A stretch of DNA of 5,397 bases, taken from contig CAOKJI010000168.1 in NCBI GenBank assembly GCA_948468495.1, positions 1-5,397 of the forward strand, in the 5' to 3' direction. The notes under the pieces are model-generated. The model was not told the origin of the DNA. It saw only the letters and a list, made by a program, of their open reading frames with translations, and ran no database searches. Source of the DNA: an uncultured Dorea sp. (GTDB taxonomy: Bacteria; Bacillota_A; Clostridia; Lachnospirales; Lachnospiraceae). Shown one piece after another: positions 1 through 4,974 of this stretch; position 1 is the stretch's first letter, and the number at the start of each line of letters is the position of its first letter. Made by a program: the position numbers and the translations under genes.

Positions 1-79
1 AAATACGGTTTGTAACGGCGACAAACCCCTCTTCATTTTTCAGATATCCAAACATTGTCCCCAGATTAACCGGTTGCAC
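1..79 (-). pseudogene. Probable 5'-truncated remnant of an AAA-ATPase-like family gene, running off the left edge
   Basis: On the minus strand one frame is open from base 139 to base 1, preceded by a TAA at 142-140. From a GTG at 79 it reads VQPVNLGTMFGYLKNEEGF and then VAVTNRI up to the window edge. From memory this resembles an internal block of large Firmicute AAA-ATPase-like proteins (AAA domain plus C-terminal PD-(D/E)XK-type nuclease), which carry patterns like GTMFGFLKN...VANRIFE hundreds of residues from their start. Here no N-terminal ATPase part can precede it, because the frame closes at 142 beside a palindrome. There is no Shine-Dalgarno site ahead of the GTG. The simplest reading is a gene that lost its 5' part, with its 3' part outside the window. 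It could instead be a short intact gene with a weak start. The family call is by recall only. Confidence 0.42.
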
Positions 80-100
80 ATATATCTGTTTTTTAACTGA

Positions 101-115
101 GTGTAAACGGAAAAA
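101..115 (+). promoter_or_regulatory. cre-like site (candidate CcpA operator) in the pepT promoter
   Basis: The bases GTGTAAACGGAAAAA fit the catabolite-responsive element pattern WTGNAANCGNWNNCW except at the first base (G for W) and at the C near the 3' end (A). The TGTAAACG half is perfect. The site lies immediately upstream of the extended -10 at 119-127, where bound CcpA would block RNA polymerase. Clostridia use CcpA with such sites, but a match with two mismatches in A-rich DNA can arise by chance. Confidence 0.3.
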
Positions 116-118
116 ATA

Positions 119-127
119 TGCTATACT
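119..127 (+). promoter_or_regulatory. Extended -10 promoter for pepT
   Basis: The sequence TGCTATACT is an extended -10 (TGn followed by TATACT, five of six matches to TATAAT). At 17 bases upstream the hexamer is GAGTGT, which is a poor -35, and TTAACT at 93-98 is too far away, so recognition would rest on the TGn motif. Transcription would begin near base 134, just before the hairpin at 136-177, leaving a leader of about 165 bases ahead of pepT. Confidence 0.45.
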
Positions 128-135
128 ATTTACTG

Positions 136-177
136 ACTGTTACTATTCACGGCTTATGAACCGCTTATAGTAACGGT
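136..177. repeat. Imperfect palindrome / hairpin in the pepT leader
   Basis: The arms ACTGTTACTAT (136-146) and ATAGTAACGGT (167-177) pair over 11 positions with one T-G wobble. After three mismatches the stem resumes with CGG (150-152) against CCG (161-163), leaving an 8-base loop. There is no T tract on either side, so it is not an ordinary terminator. It would sit at the 5' end of the pepT transcript, where it could protect the RNA, and it also marks the place where the minus-strand remnant frame (1-139) closes. It may be a copy of a dispersed intergenic palindrome. Confidence 0.55.
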
Positions 178-232
178 TCGGACAGATATTTACAATTAAT
201 GTACTTAAGTCCGTTATGGTAAATTTTTCTGA

Positions 233-258
233 GCAGGCACTCCATCCGGACAGCCTGC
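233..258 (+). other. Second leader hairpin upstream of pepT
   Basis: GCAGGC (233-238) pairs with GCCTGC (253-258), and inside it TCC (241-243) pairs with GGA (248-250) across a 2x2 internal loop, leaving a 4-base loop. It is followed by A-rich sequence rather than a T run, so it is not a terminator for plus-strand transcripts. It ends 26 bases before the Shine-Dalgarno site and could influence leader stability or translation. No known riboswitch or T-box core is recognisable. Confidence 0.35.
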
Positions 259-284
259 AAATAACAAAAGAGCAAAAATAGTAG

Positions 285-290
285 AAAGGA
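285..290 (+). promoter_or_regulatory. Ribosome binding site of pepT
   Basis: AAAGGA at 285-290 precedes the ATG at 301 by ten bases, slightly long but usable. It supports 301 as the start, and the protein from there aligns with PepT from its first residues. Confidence 0.6.
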
Positions 291-300
291 ATCGAACACC

Positions 301-1524
301 ATGAGAGCTTATGAAAGATTATTAAAATACGCTGCGATACGTACTCCCAGCGATGAGAACAGCAATACAGTTCCTTCATCCCAGTGCCAGTTTGACCTGG
401 CTAGAATTTTGGAAACGGAGATGAGAGCATTGGGACTTCAGGATGTGCAGCTTACCGAACAATGCTATCTGTATGGCCATCTTGCGGCCACCGAAGGGTA
501 TGAAAACCGGCCGGTTATTGGTTTTATCGCACATATGGATACCGTTTCTGATTACTGCAATCACGCTATCACCCCTGTTCTAACTGAAAACTATAGCGGA
601 GAAGCTATGGAAATTGCAGAAAGCGGATTAACGCTTGATCCGGCAGTATTTCCACACCTTAAGAGTCTAAAAGGACAGACGTTAATCACAAGTGACGGGA
701 CAACGATACTGGGCGCTGACGACAAAGCCGGGATTGCCGAAATCCTCACCATGATAGAATACGTTCAGGAGAGAAATATCCCGCATGGAAAGCTGTGCGT
801 TGCATTTACTCCCGACGAGGAAGTCGGAAGCGGAGCAAAACATTTCGATATTGGAAAATTCGGCGCCGATTACGCATATACGCTTGATGGAGACACAGAA
901 GGCGAAATCCAGTATGAGAATTTTAACGCCTGCAAAGCATATTTTGATATCCGGGGTTTCAGCGTTCATCCCGGTACTTCTAAGAATACCATGATAAATG
1001 CTTCTCTGGTTGCAATGGAAATCAATCAATTGCTTCCTGGCTGCGAAACTCCAAGGGGAACTGAGGATTACGAAGGATTTTACCATCTTGAACGCATGTC
1101 TGGCGACTGTGCCTCGGCAAATCTTCAATACATAATTCGGGATCATGACCGGAATTTGTTTGAAGCCCGTAAGCGGACGCTCCGTTTAATTGAGAAAAAC
1201 CTGAATGAAAAATGGGGCGAGGGCACTGTCAGTCTGACTATTACCGAACAATATCAAAATATGGCCGAAATCATCGCTGGATGTATGCATCTGGTTGACA
1301 ATGCCAAATCCGCCTGCTGTGCAGCCGGCGTAACTCCTCTTATCTCCCCTATCCGCGGCGGTACAGACGGATGCCAGTTAAGTTTCAAGGGGCTTCCCTG
1401 CCCGAACTTAGGTACCGGCGGCCATGCATTCCATGGTCCCTATGAGCATATTACGGCAGAAGCCATGGACAAAAGTGTAGATGTGATAATTGAACTGGTA
1501 AAACTGTACGCAGACCAGCCATAG
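301..1524 (+). CDS. pepT: Peptidase T (tripeptide aminopeptidase, M20B zinc metallopeptidase)
   Basis: This cytosolic enzyme removes the N-terminal residue from tripeptides, the late step of peptide use. The 407-residue length is normal for PepT. All key residues are visible, almost at E. coli numbering: H78 and D80 in AHMDT, bridging D140 in GADDKAG, catalytic E173 and metal ligand E174 in TPDEEVGSG, D196 in TLDGD, and H378 in AFHGPYEH. RGGTDG (352-357) is the conserved substrate-side loop. The dimerisation (lid) domain lies roughly at 207-320 with FSVHPGTSKN at 220-229. There is no signal peptide. A DUF885 gene lies 239 bases downstream on the same strand. No rho-independent terminator is seen after the stop, so partial read-through is possible. 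The upstream region carries an extended -10, a cre-like site and two hairpins. Nothing suggests damage. Confidence 0.97.
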   Translation: MRAYERLLKYAAIRTPSDENSNTVPSSQCQFDLARILETEMRALGLQDVQLTEQCYLYGHLAATEGYENRPVIGFIAHMDTVSDYCNHAITPVLTENYSGEAMEIAESGLTLDPAVFPHLKSLKGQTLITSDGTTILGADDKAGIAEILTMIEYVQERNIPHGKLCVAFTPDEEVGSGAKHFDIGKFGADYAYTLDGDTEGEIQYENFNACKAYFDIRGFSVHPGTSKNTMINASLVAMEINQLLPGCETPRGTEDYEGFYHLERMSGDCASANLQYIIRDHDRNLFEARKRTLRLIEKNLNEKWGEGTVSLTITEQYQNMAEIIAGCMHLVDNAKSACCAAGVTPLISPIRGGTDGCQLSFKGLPCPNLGTGGHAFHGPYEHITAEAMDKSVDVIIELVKLYADQP

Positions 1525-1539
1525 TATATCTTTTCTGCA

Positions 1540-1600
1540 GGCGCTGCTTCACAAGCACAGGCGTTATGGCAAGCTACGCCGAGGCTTGGAATGCAGCGCC
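1540..1600. repeat. Long imperfect hairpin between pepT and the DUF885 gene
   Basis: GGCGCTGC (1540-1547) pairs with GCAGCGCC (1593-1600). The stem continues as TTC-CAAGC (1548-1556 with one bulged A) against GCTTGGAA (1584-1591), with T1592 bulged, and then as GGCGT (1560-1564) against ACGCC (1576-1580), leaving an 11-base loop. No T tract follows, so this is not a typical terminator, although it could shield the pepT mRNA 3' end from exonucleases. Its 3' arm is part of the repeated unit at 1574-1660. Confidence 0.6.
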
Positions 1601-1660
1601 CTCCCGGATGACGACACGCTTTAGCGCCGACTACATCAAGGCTTGGAATGCAGCGCTCTC
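1574..1660. repeat. Two copies of a 30-base unit at 57-base period
   Basis: Copy one at 1574-1603 and copy two at 1631-1660 match at 26 of 30 positions by hand comparison. Both share the 18-base core AGGCTTGGAATGCAGCGC (1582-1599 and 1639-1656) and flanking CTAC and CTC. Either core can pair with GCGCTGCTTC-ACAAGC at 1541-1556, so two alternative folds are possible. A GC-rich palindrome, GCGGCGCCGC, follows at 1676-1685. The block is unlike its surroundings and non-coding by context; it looks like a dispersed intergenic repeat family. Confidence 0.6.
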
Positions 1661-1706
1661 TGAAATCAAGTCTTTGCGGCGCCGCCGCGGCTTCTATGCA
1701 ATGCAG

Positions 1707-1735
1707 TTGCATAACCGACTGTCTCTTTGCATAAG
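1707..1735 (+). promoter_or_regulatory. Weak candidate promoter of the DUF885 gene
   Basis: TTGCAT at 1707-1712 (four of six -35 matches) is followed after 17 bases by CATAAG at 1730-1735 (four of six -10 matches). TTGCATAA occurs at 1707-1714 and again at 1727-1734, exactly 20 bases apart, and ATGCAA at 1696-1701 is inverted relative to them. This could be a regulator-binding arrangement over a weak promoter, or a by-product of the neighbouring repeat block. Confidence 0.27.
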
Positions 1736-1752
1736 TATAGACAAAACATTAC

Positions 1753-1756
1753 AGGA
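1753..1756 (+). promoter_or_regulatory. Ribosome binding site fixing the DUF885 start
   Basis: AGGA (within ACAGGAAATA) lies seven bases before the ATG at 1764. An in-frame ATG at 1566 would add 66 residues but has only a weak AGG close to it, and its product would be read from the repeat block. The protein starting at 1764 begins directly with a signal sequence, which decides the start. Confidence 0.65.
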
Positions 1757-1763
1757 AATAGCT

Positions 1764-3623
1764 ATGCCTAAAAAACGTACGATTGCCGCACTTTTACTTT
1801 CCTTAAGTCTGTTATTAGTTTTCTGCTGTGTCGAAAGCGACCGCTTATTTTTCAATGCCGACCGCAAATTTGAATCATTTACCGAATCTTTATTCTCTCA
1901 GGAAGTTTCCTCTAATACAATTACGCTGCATTACACATTGTGCAACCCGTCTGACTACGGTATTGATAACCCCGCCATCTCCCTTGGCACATATTCTGTA
2001 TCTTCCGCCGAGATCTGCGCCGCTACAGAAAACTGCTTAAGCATCTTAAATAAAATACCCTATCAGGAGCTAAATTCTGACAATCAGCTCACCTGGAAGG
2101 TTCTTGAGGATTCTCTCAAACGGACTCTCGATGGCGCTCCGTATTCTTTATACGATGAGCCTTTAAGCCCAATGACAGGCATTCAGTCCCAGCTTCCAGT
2201 GCTTCTGTCAGAGTACCGTTTCTATCGGGAAACAGATGTAGCTACTTATCTCGAACTTTTAAAAACCGTTCCGGAACATTTTGATTCTCTGCTCTCCTTC
2301 GAGCAGGCCAAATCAGAAGCCGGACTGTTTATGGCCTCCTATACTGTCGATTCTATTATTGACGAATGCAATTCATTTCTTGGCATGGGGAACAGTAATT
2401 ATCTGTATTCCTCCTTTGAAAAAAGATTAGATGAACTGGAAGATTGCGACCAGTCTAAAAAGGATTCATATATTTCTGAGAATAAACAGGCTCTGGAAAA
2501 CTATGTTTTTCCCGCTTATCAGAAATTAGCCGCCGATCTCATGAAACTTAGAGAAAGCGGAAGAAACCAGAACGGACTATGCTATCTTCCTGACGGCTCT
2601 GCTTATTATGAATATCTTGTAAAGGACGAAACCGGTTCTGAGCGAACCATCGAAGAATTAGAAGCGCTAACAAAGCAGCAGATGCGCGATGATTTGCTAG
2701 CAATGCAGGAAATCCTCTCTTCGCCGGAATATGCATCCCTCGCCGGCGCTTCAGCGGCCGACGCGCTCCAGGATGAGGATCCTGACAATACCGGCGGAAA
2801 CCTGCCCGGCTCTGCGTCCGAAAACAGTTCCGGCAATACTTCCGGCTCTGCGTCCGAAACCTCTGCCGGATTACTTCCCGAATTTACACTGGCGGACTCC
2901 AACCCCGACTCCATTTTAATTGACTTAAAGGGTAAATTAAAAGATAATTTTCCGGCCATCCCCGATACTCCTACCGATGTGAAATACGTTCAACCAGAAA
3001 TGGAAGAATACTTAAGCCCGGCCTTTTACATGGTTCCCGCCATAGATAACACCGACAACCAGACAATTTATATCAATCCCGGCCATTTACCGGATGATTT
3101 AGACTTATATACCACGCTGGCACATGAAGGATATCCCGGTCATCTCTACCAGAATGTATATTATGCCGCCTCTGACCCGGCCCCTGTCCGAAGCCTTTTA
3201 GGCTGCGGCGGCTATACGGAAGGATGGGCCACTTACACAGAAATGATGAGTTACTATACCACAGGATTACCAGCCAGGCAGGCAACGCTTCTACAGCGCA
3301 ATGCTTCTGTTTTGCTGGGTATTTATGCCCTGGCCGATATGGGTATTCACTATGAAGGCTGGACGCTGATTGATACGGTATCCTTCTTTCACCAATATGG
3401 TATTTCCGATACTAATGTAATTGAAGACATCTATGACCTGATTATAGCCGACCCTGCAAACTACCTGAAATATTATATTGGATACGTAGAATTTCTCGAA
3501 TTAAAAAAAGAAGCAATCGAAAAATGGGGGGAAGATTTTACCCAAAAACGCTTCCATAAAGCCGTACTCGATGCGGGGCCTATGCCCTTTTATCTGCTTA
3601 GGGATACCATTTTCCGGCAGTAA
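1764..3623 (+). CDS. DUF885 (PF05960) family exported protein, predicted metallopeptidase-like
   Basis: The 619-residue product begins with MPKKR and a hydrophobic stretch at about 8-22 ending in Cys21-Cys22, so it is exported. FCC is not a canonical lipobox, so lipid attachment is uncertain. The DUF885 hallmark HEGYPGH spans 454-460, and EGWATYTE follows at 486-493. Together they provide H454, E455, H460 and E486/E493 as likely metal and catalytic residues, by analogy with zinc peptidases; the spacing is HExxxxH rather than HExxH. Before them lies a largely helical region. Residues about 328-369 form an acidic then Ser/Gly/Asn/Thr-rich linker with a 12-residue repeat (GSASE), which looks like an insertion in a surface loop. 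The natural substrate is unknown; a peptidase role beside pepT is plausible. Codirectional with pepT, it ends at a hairpin facing the convergent exporter gene. Confidence 0.88.
   Translation: MPKKRTIAALLLSLSLLLVFCCVESDRLFFNADRKFESFTESLFSQEVSSNTITLHYTLCNPSDYGIDNPAISLGTYSVSSAEICAATENCLSILNKIPYQELNSDNQLTWKVLEDSLKRTLDGAPYSLYDEPLSPMTGIQSQLPVLLSEYRFYRETDVATYLELLKTVPEHFDSLLSFEQAKSEAGLFMASYTVDSIIDECNSFLGMGNSNYLYSSFEKRLDELEDCDQSKKDSYISENKQALENYVFPAYQKLAADLMKLRESGRNQNGLCYLPDGSAYYEYLVKDETGSERTIEELEALTKQQMRDDLLAMQEILSSPEYASLAGASAADALQDEDPDNTGGNLPGSASENSSGNTSGSASETSAGLLPEFTLADSNPDSILIDLKGKLKDNFPAIPDTPTDVKYVQPEMEEYLSPAFYMVPAIDNTDNQTIYINPGHLPDDLDLYTTLAHEGYPGHLYQNVYYAASDPAPVRSLLGCGGYTEGWATYTEMMSYYTTGLPARQATLLQRNASVLLGIYALADMGIHYEGWTLIDTVSFFHQYGISDTNVIEDIYDLIIADPANYLKYYIGYVEFLELKKEAIEKWGEDFTQKRFHKAVLDAGPMPFYLLRDTIFRQ
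2806..2859 (+). repeat. In-frame 36-base tandem repeat inside the DUF885 gene
   Basis: The 18 bases CCGGCTCTGCGTCCGAAA occur at 2806-2823 and again at 2842-2859, a 36-base (12-codon) offset that keeps frame. They encode GSASE twice within a Ser/Gly/Asn/Thr linker at residues about 349-366. Such a repeat can change copy number by slippage without breaking the protein. Confidence 0.7.
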
Positions 3624-3637
3624 GAACATGATAAAAT

Positions 3638-3676
3638 CAGTCTGCCAGCAACAATCTTTTTCTTGCTGGCAGATTG
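3638..3676. terminator. Hairpin between convergent genes, probable bidirectional terminator
   Basis: TCTGCCAGCAA (3641-3651) pairs perfectly with TTGCTGGCAGA (3663-3673) around an 11-base loop, and CAG/TTG extends the stem to 14 pairs with one wobble. It starts 14 bases after the DUF885 stop and lies 19 bases from the exporter stop. In the minus direction it is followed by ATTTTATC, a weak T tract. In the plus direction the T-rich stretch TCTTTTTATTTT comes only at 3701, after a second weak stem (3681-3686 with 3695-3700). Confidence 0.68.
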
Positions 3677-3695
3677 TAACAGTGAGTTCAAGCCT

Positions 3696-4724
3696 TCACT
3701 TCTTTTTATTTTCAGCATCCCAATATCTGCGCAGCTTCTGTTCATCCAGATTATCTACGAACTTTTTCTTAGTCAGCAGAAAATCCTCAATGTCCATTAA
3801 AATATGATAGAGTATCGCTCTGCTCTCAAATTCCTCTCTGGTTCTCGGAAGCCTCTCCCTTCTCATATCCTCAAAGAGTTCTTCTAACTTCTCAATCTGC
3901 TTCTCCGGCAGATTCACCTCAACCACATACTGCTTCATATAAAGCAAATACTCGGAAACCACATGGGCCTGCACCGGCATAGACCGGACCTTTCTCATCT
4001 CCGCATGCAGGTTGTGCAAGATTTTACACTGCTGATAGCGCATCTCAAGATATTCTATGTAGTATCCCGGGTGGGACTGAAACGTATTATCCTGATATTC
4101 CTGCGCTTCTCTGATATACGCTAAAAGCTCTGCCTCCAACGCCCGCATATCCAGCCATACATTCTGCTCCATTGGTTTACCCGACAGATATAATGCCAGC
4201 TCCCCGATAATTCCCTGAAGCTGGTACTCCACATAGCGCATCCCGTCAATAATATCCTGCCTGCGATTGTGGTCGTCATTGAACAGATTCATAATCAGCG
4301 CAATGATAACTCCTATCACCACAAGCAACAGCTCGCTTCTCACAAATTCCACCGTATATTCCCCGCTGGACAGAAAATGCACGCCTACCAGCGCATTTAC
4401 CGAGATCGTCCCCATCCAGTCCAGCATCCCTGCAATCAGCACATTTGCAAATACATACAGGCCGTAACCCAGCCAGCCGTCATCAATAAAATTAAAGATA
4501 ATCCCCGCCAGCAGAACCGCAATGAAAAAAGAAAGAATCCGGTAAACAGATAATCTCACTGTATCCCATTTTGTAGACATTAGCGTAAGCAGAGCAATTG
4601 TCCCAGCCGGAGCAATCTGCTCTAACTCCAGCATCGAAGCAATTGCAATTGCCACGCTGCTGCCGATTCCAATCTTAAGCGCCCGCAGTATAATCTTTTT
4701 GATTTTCTTTTCTTTACTAAACAT
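3696..4724 (-). CDS. Aromatic acid exporter family membrane protein (ArAE_1, with C-terminal ArAE_1_C domain)
   Basis: The 342-residue protein has two halves. Residues about 12-148 are hydrophobic with roughly five to six membrane segments (near 17-32, 38-50, 62-80, 84-102, 105-118, 129-148). They contain APAGTIALLTLMSTKWDT (38-55) and ISVNALVGVHFL (107-118), a pattern I recall for PF06081 proteins of Firmicutes. Residues about 155-325 are charged, helical and cytoplasmic, matching PF11728. The family is named for efflux of aromatic carboxylic acids; the actual substrate here is unknown. Start choice: the ATG at 4724 has GGGGAGG four bases upstream and yields MFSKEKK, a normal start for the family. 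An in-frame ATG at 4751 also has AAAAGGA, but would add nine atypical residues and sits too close to the predicted transcript start. The gene is convergent with the DUF885 gene, and its promoter holds a dyad that may bind a regulator. Confidence 0.85.
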   Translation of the reverse strand: MFSKEKKIKKIILRALKIGIGSSVAIAIASMLELEQIAPAGTIALLTLMSTKWDTVRLSVYRILSFFIAVLLAGIIFNFIDDGWLGYGLYVFANVLIAGMLDWMGTISVNALVGVHFLSSGEYTVEFVRSELLLVVIGVIIALIMNLFNDDHNRRQDIIDGMRYVEYQLQGIIGELALYLSGKPMEQNVWLDMRALEAELLAYIREAQEYQDNTFQSHPGYYIEYLEMRYQQCKILHNLHAEMRKVRSMPVQAHVVSEYLLYMKQYVVEVNLPEKQIEKLEELFEDMRRERLPRTREEFESRAILYHILMDIEDFLLTKKKFVDNLDEQKLRRYWDAENKKK

Positions 4725-4728
4725 GCTT

Positions 4729-4735
4729 CCTCCCC
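4729..4735 (-). promoter_or_regulatory. Strong ribosome binding site of the exporter gene
   Basis: Minus-strand GGGGAGG lies four bases before the ATG at 4724. It is the best Shine-Dalgarno match in the window and favours 4724 over the upstream ATG at 4751, although the spacing is slightly short. Confidence 0.55.
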
Positions 4736-4767
4736 AAACCATGACTCTCATCTGGAAATCCTTTTAC

Positions 4768-4795
4768 ACTATATCGGACTACTGATGTCTGATAA
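4768..4795 (-). promoter_or_regulatory. Promoter of the exporter gene
   Basis: On the minus strand TTATCA (4795-4790, four of six -35 matches) is followed after 16 bases by TATAGT (4773-4768, five of six -10 matches). Transcription would start near 4761, giving a leader of about 37 bases to the ATG at 4724. That start would cut through the Shine-Dalgarno site of the alternative ATG at 4751, supporting the shorter protein. Confidence 0.42.
4772..4794. promoter_or_regulatory. Inverted repeat over the exporter promoter, candidate operator
   Basis: TATCGGAC (4772-4779) and GTCTGATA (4787-4794) are inverted copies with one mismatch, separated by seven bases. The dyad fills the spacer between the -35 and -10 elements, the usual position for a dimeric repressor such as a TetR- or MarR-type protein. 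No regulator gene is visible here, so the binding protein is unknown. Confidence 0.4.
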
Positions 4796-4974
4796 ATACA
4801 TCTTGTGAGACAACCGTATGTCCATAGAGGGGTACCCTGTGGGCGACGCGAGACATGTTCCTCTTACGATTATCTTTTTTTTATCTTATAAGCCTCATTT
4901 TTAATCTCTCTATATCTATCTTTGTCAGTTGTATCCTACTCATTTTTTCTCATAGTATATCCTTTTCCTGACAT
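4796..4974. other. Gap without a convincing gene: GC-rich patch, then polypurine (minus strand) tract
   Basis: Bases about 4822-4850 are notably GC-rich and include the palindrome GGGTACCC at 4830-4837. From 4861 to 4974 the plus strand is strongly pyrimidine-rich, so the minus strand is purine-rich, as is typical of transcribed clostridial DNA. The minus strand has AGGAAAAGGA then ATG at 4953, but that frame stops after five codons. The neighbouring frame from ATG at 4943 gives only MSRIQLTKIDIERLKMRLIR before TAA at 4881. This may be the decayed start of a gene that followed the ATPase, or a short untranslated trailer. No clear terminator for the ATPase gene is visible. Confidence 0.35.

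Noticed and set aside
199..222. Seven-codon upstream frame MYLSPLW in the pepT leader
   Set aside because: There is no ribosome binding site and no attenuation-like structure tied to it.
223..237. CodY-box-like sequence ATTTTTCTGAGCAGG
   Set aside because: By hand it matches only about 10 of 15 positions of AATTTTCWGAAAATT, with the right half poor; such matches are frequent in AT-rich DNA.
682..1146. Minus-strand open frame of 154 codons opposite pepT
   Set aside because: It is a shadow of pepT, whose motifs and length are fully consistent with the family.
1574..1660. CRISPR-like direct repeats
   Set aside because: There are only two copies with mismatches, no further spacers, and no cas genes nearby.
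1440..1712. Minus-strand open frame with repeated RCIPSL segments
   Set aside because: The repeats are the translation of the 30-base units, and the frame overlaps the pepT end. It has no start signal or family resemblance.
1566..1763. In-frame N-terminal extension of the DUF885 protein from ATG 1566
   Set aside because: It lacks a good ribosome binding site, is read entirely from the repeat block, and would place 66 residues before an obvious signal sequence that has its own AGGA site.
2606..2959. Minus-strand open frame of 117 codons opposite the DUF885 gene
   Set aside because: It is antisense to a well-supported gene and its low-complexity content mirrors the Ser/Gly linker; it has no recognisable domain.
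4725..4751. Longer start of the exporter at ATG 4751
   Set aside because: It has AAAAGGA upstream, but adds nine atypical residues, and the predicted promoter would start transcription inside that site. GGGGAGG favours 4724. It is not fully excluded.
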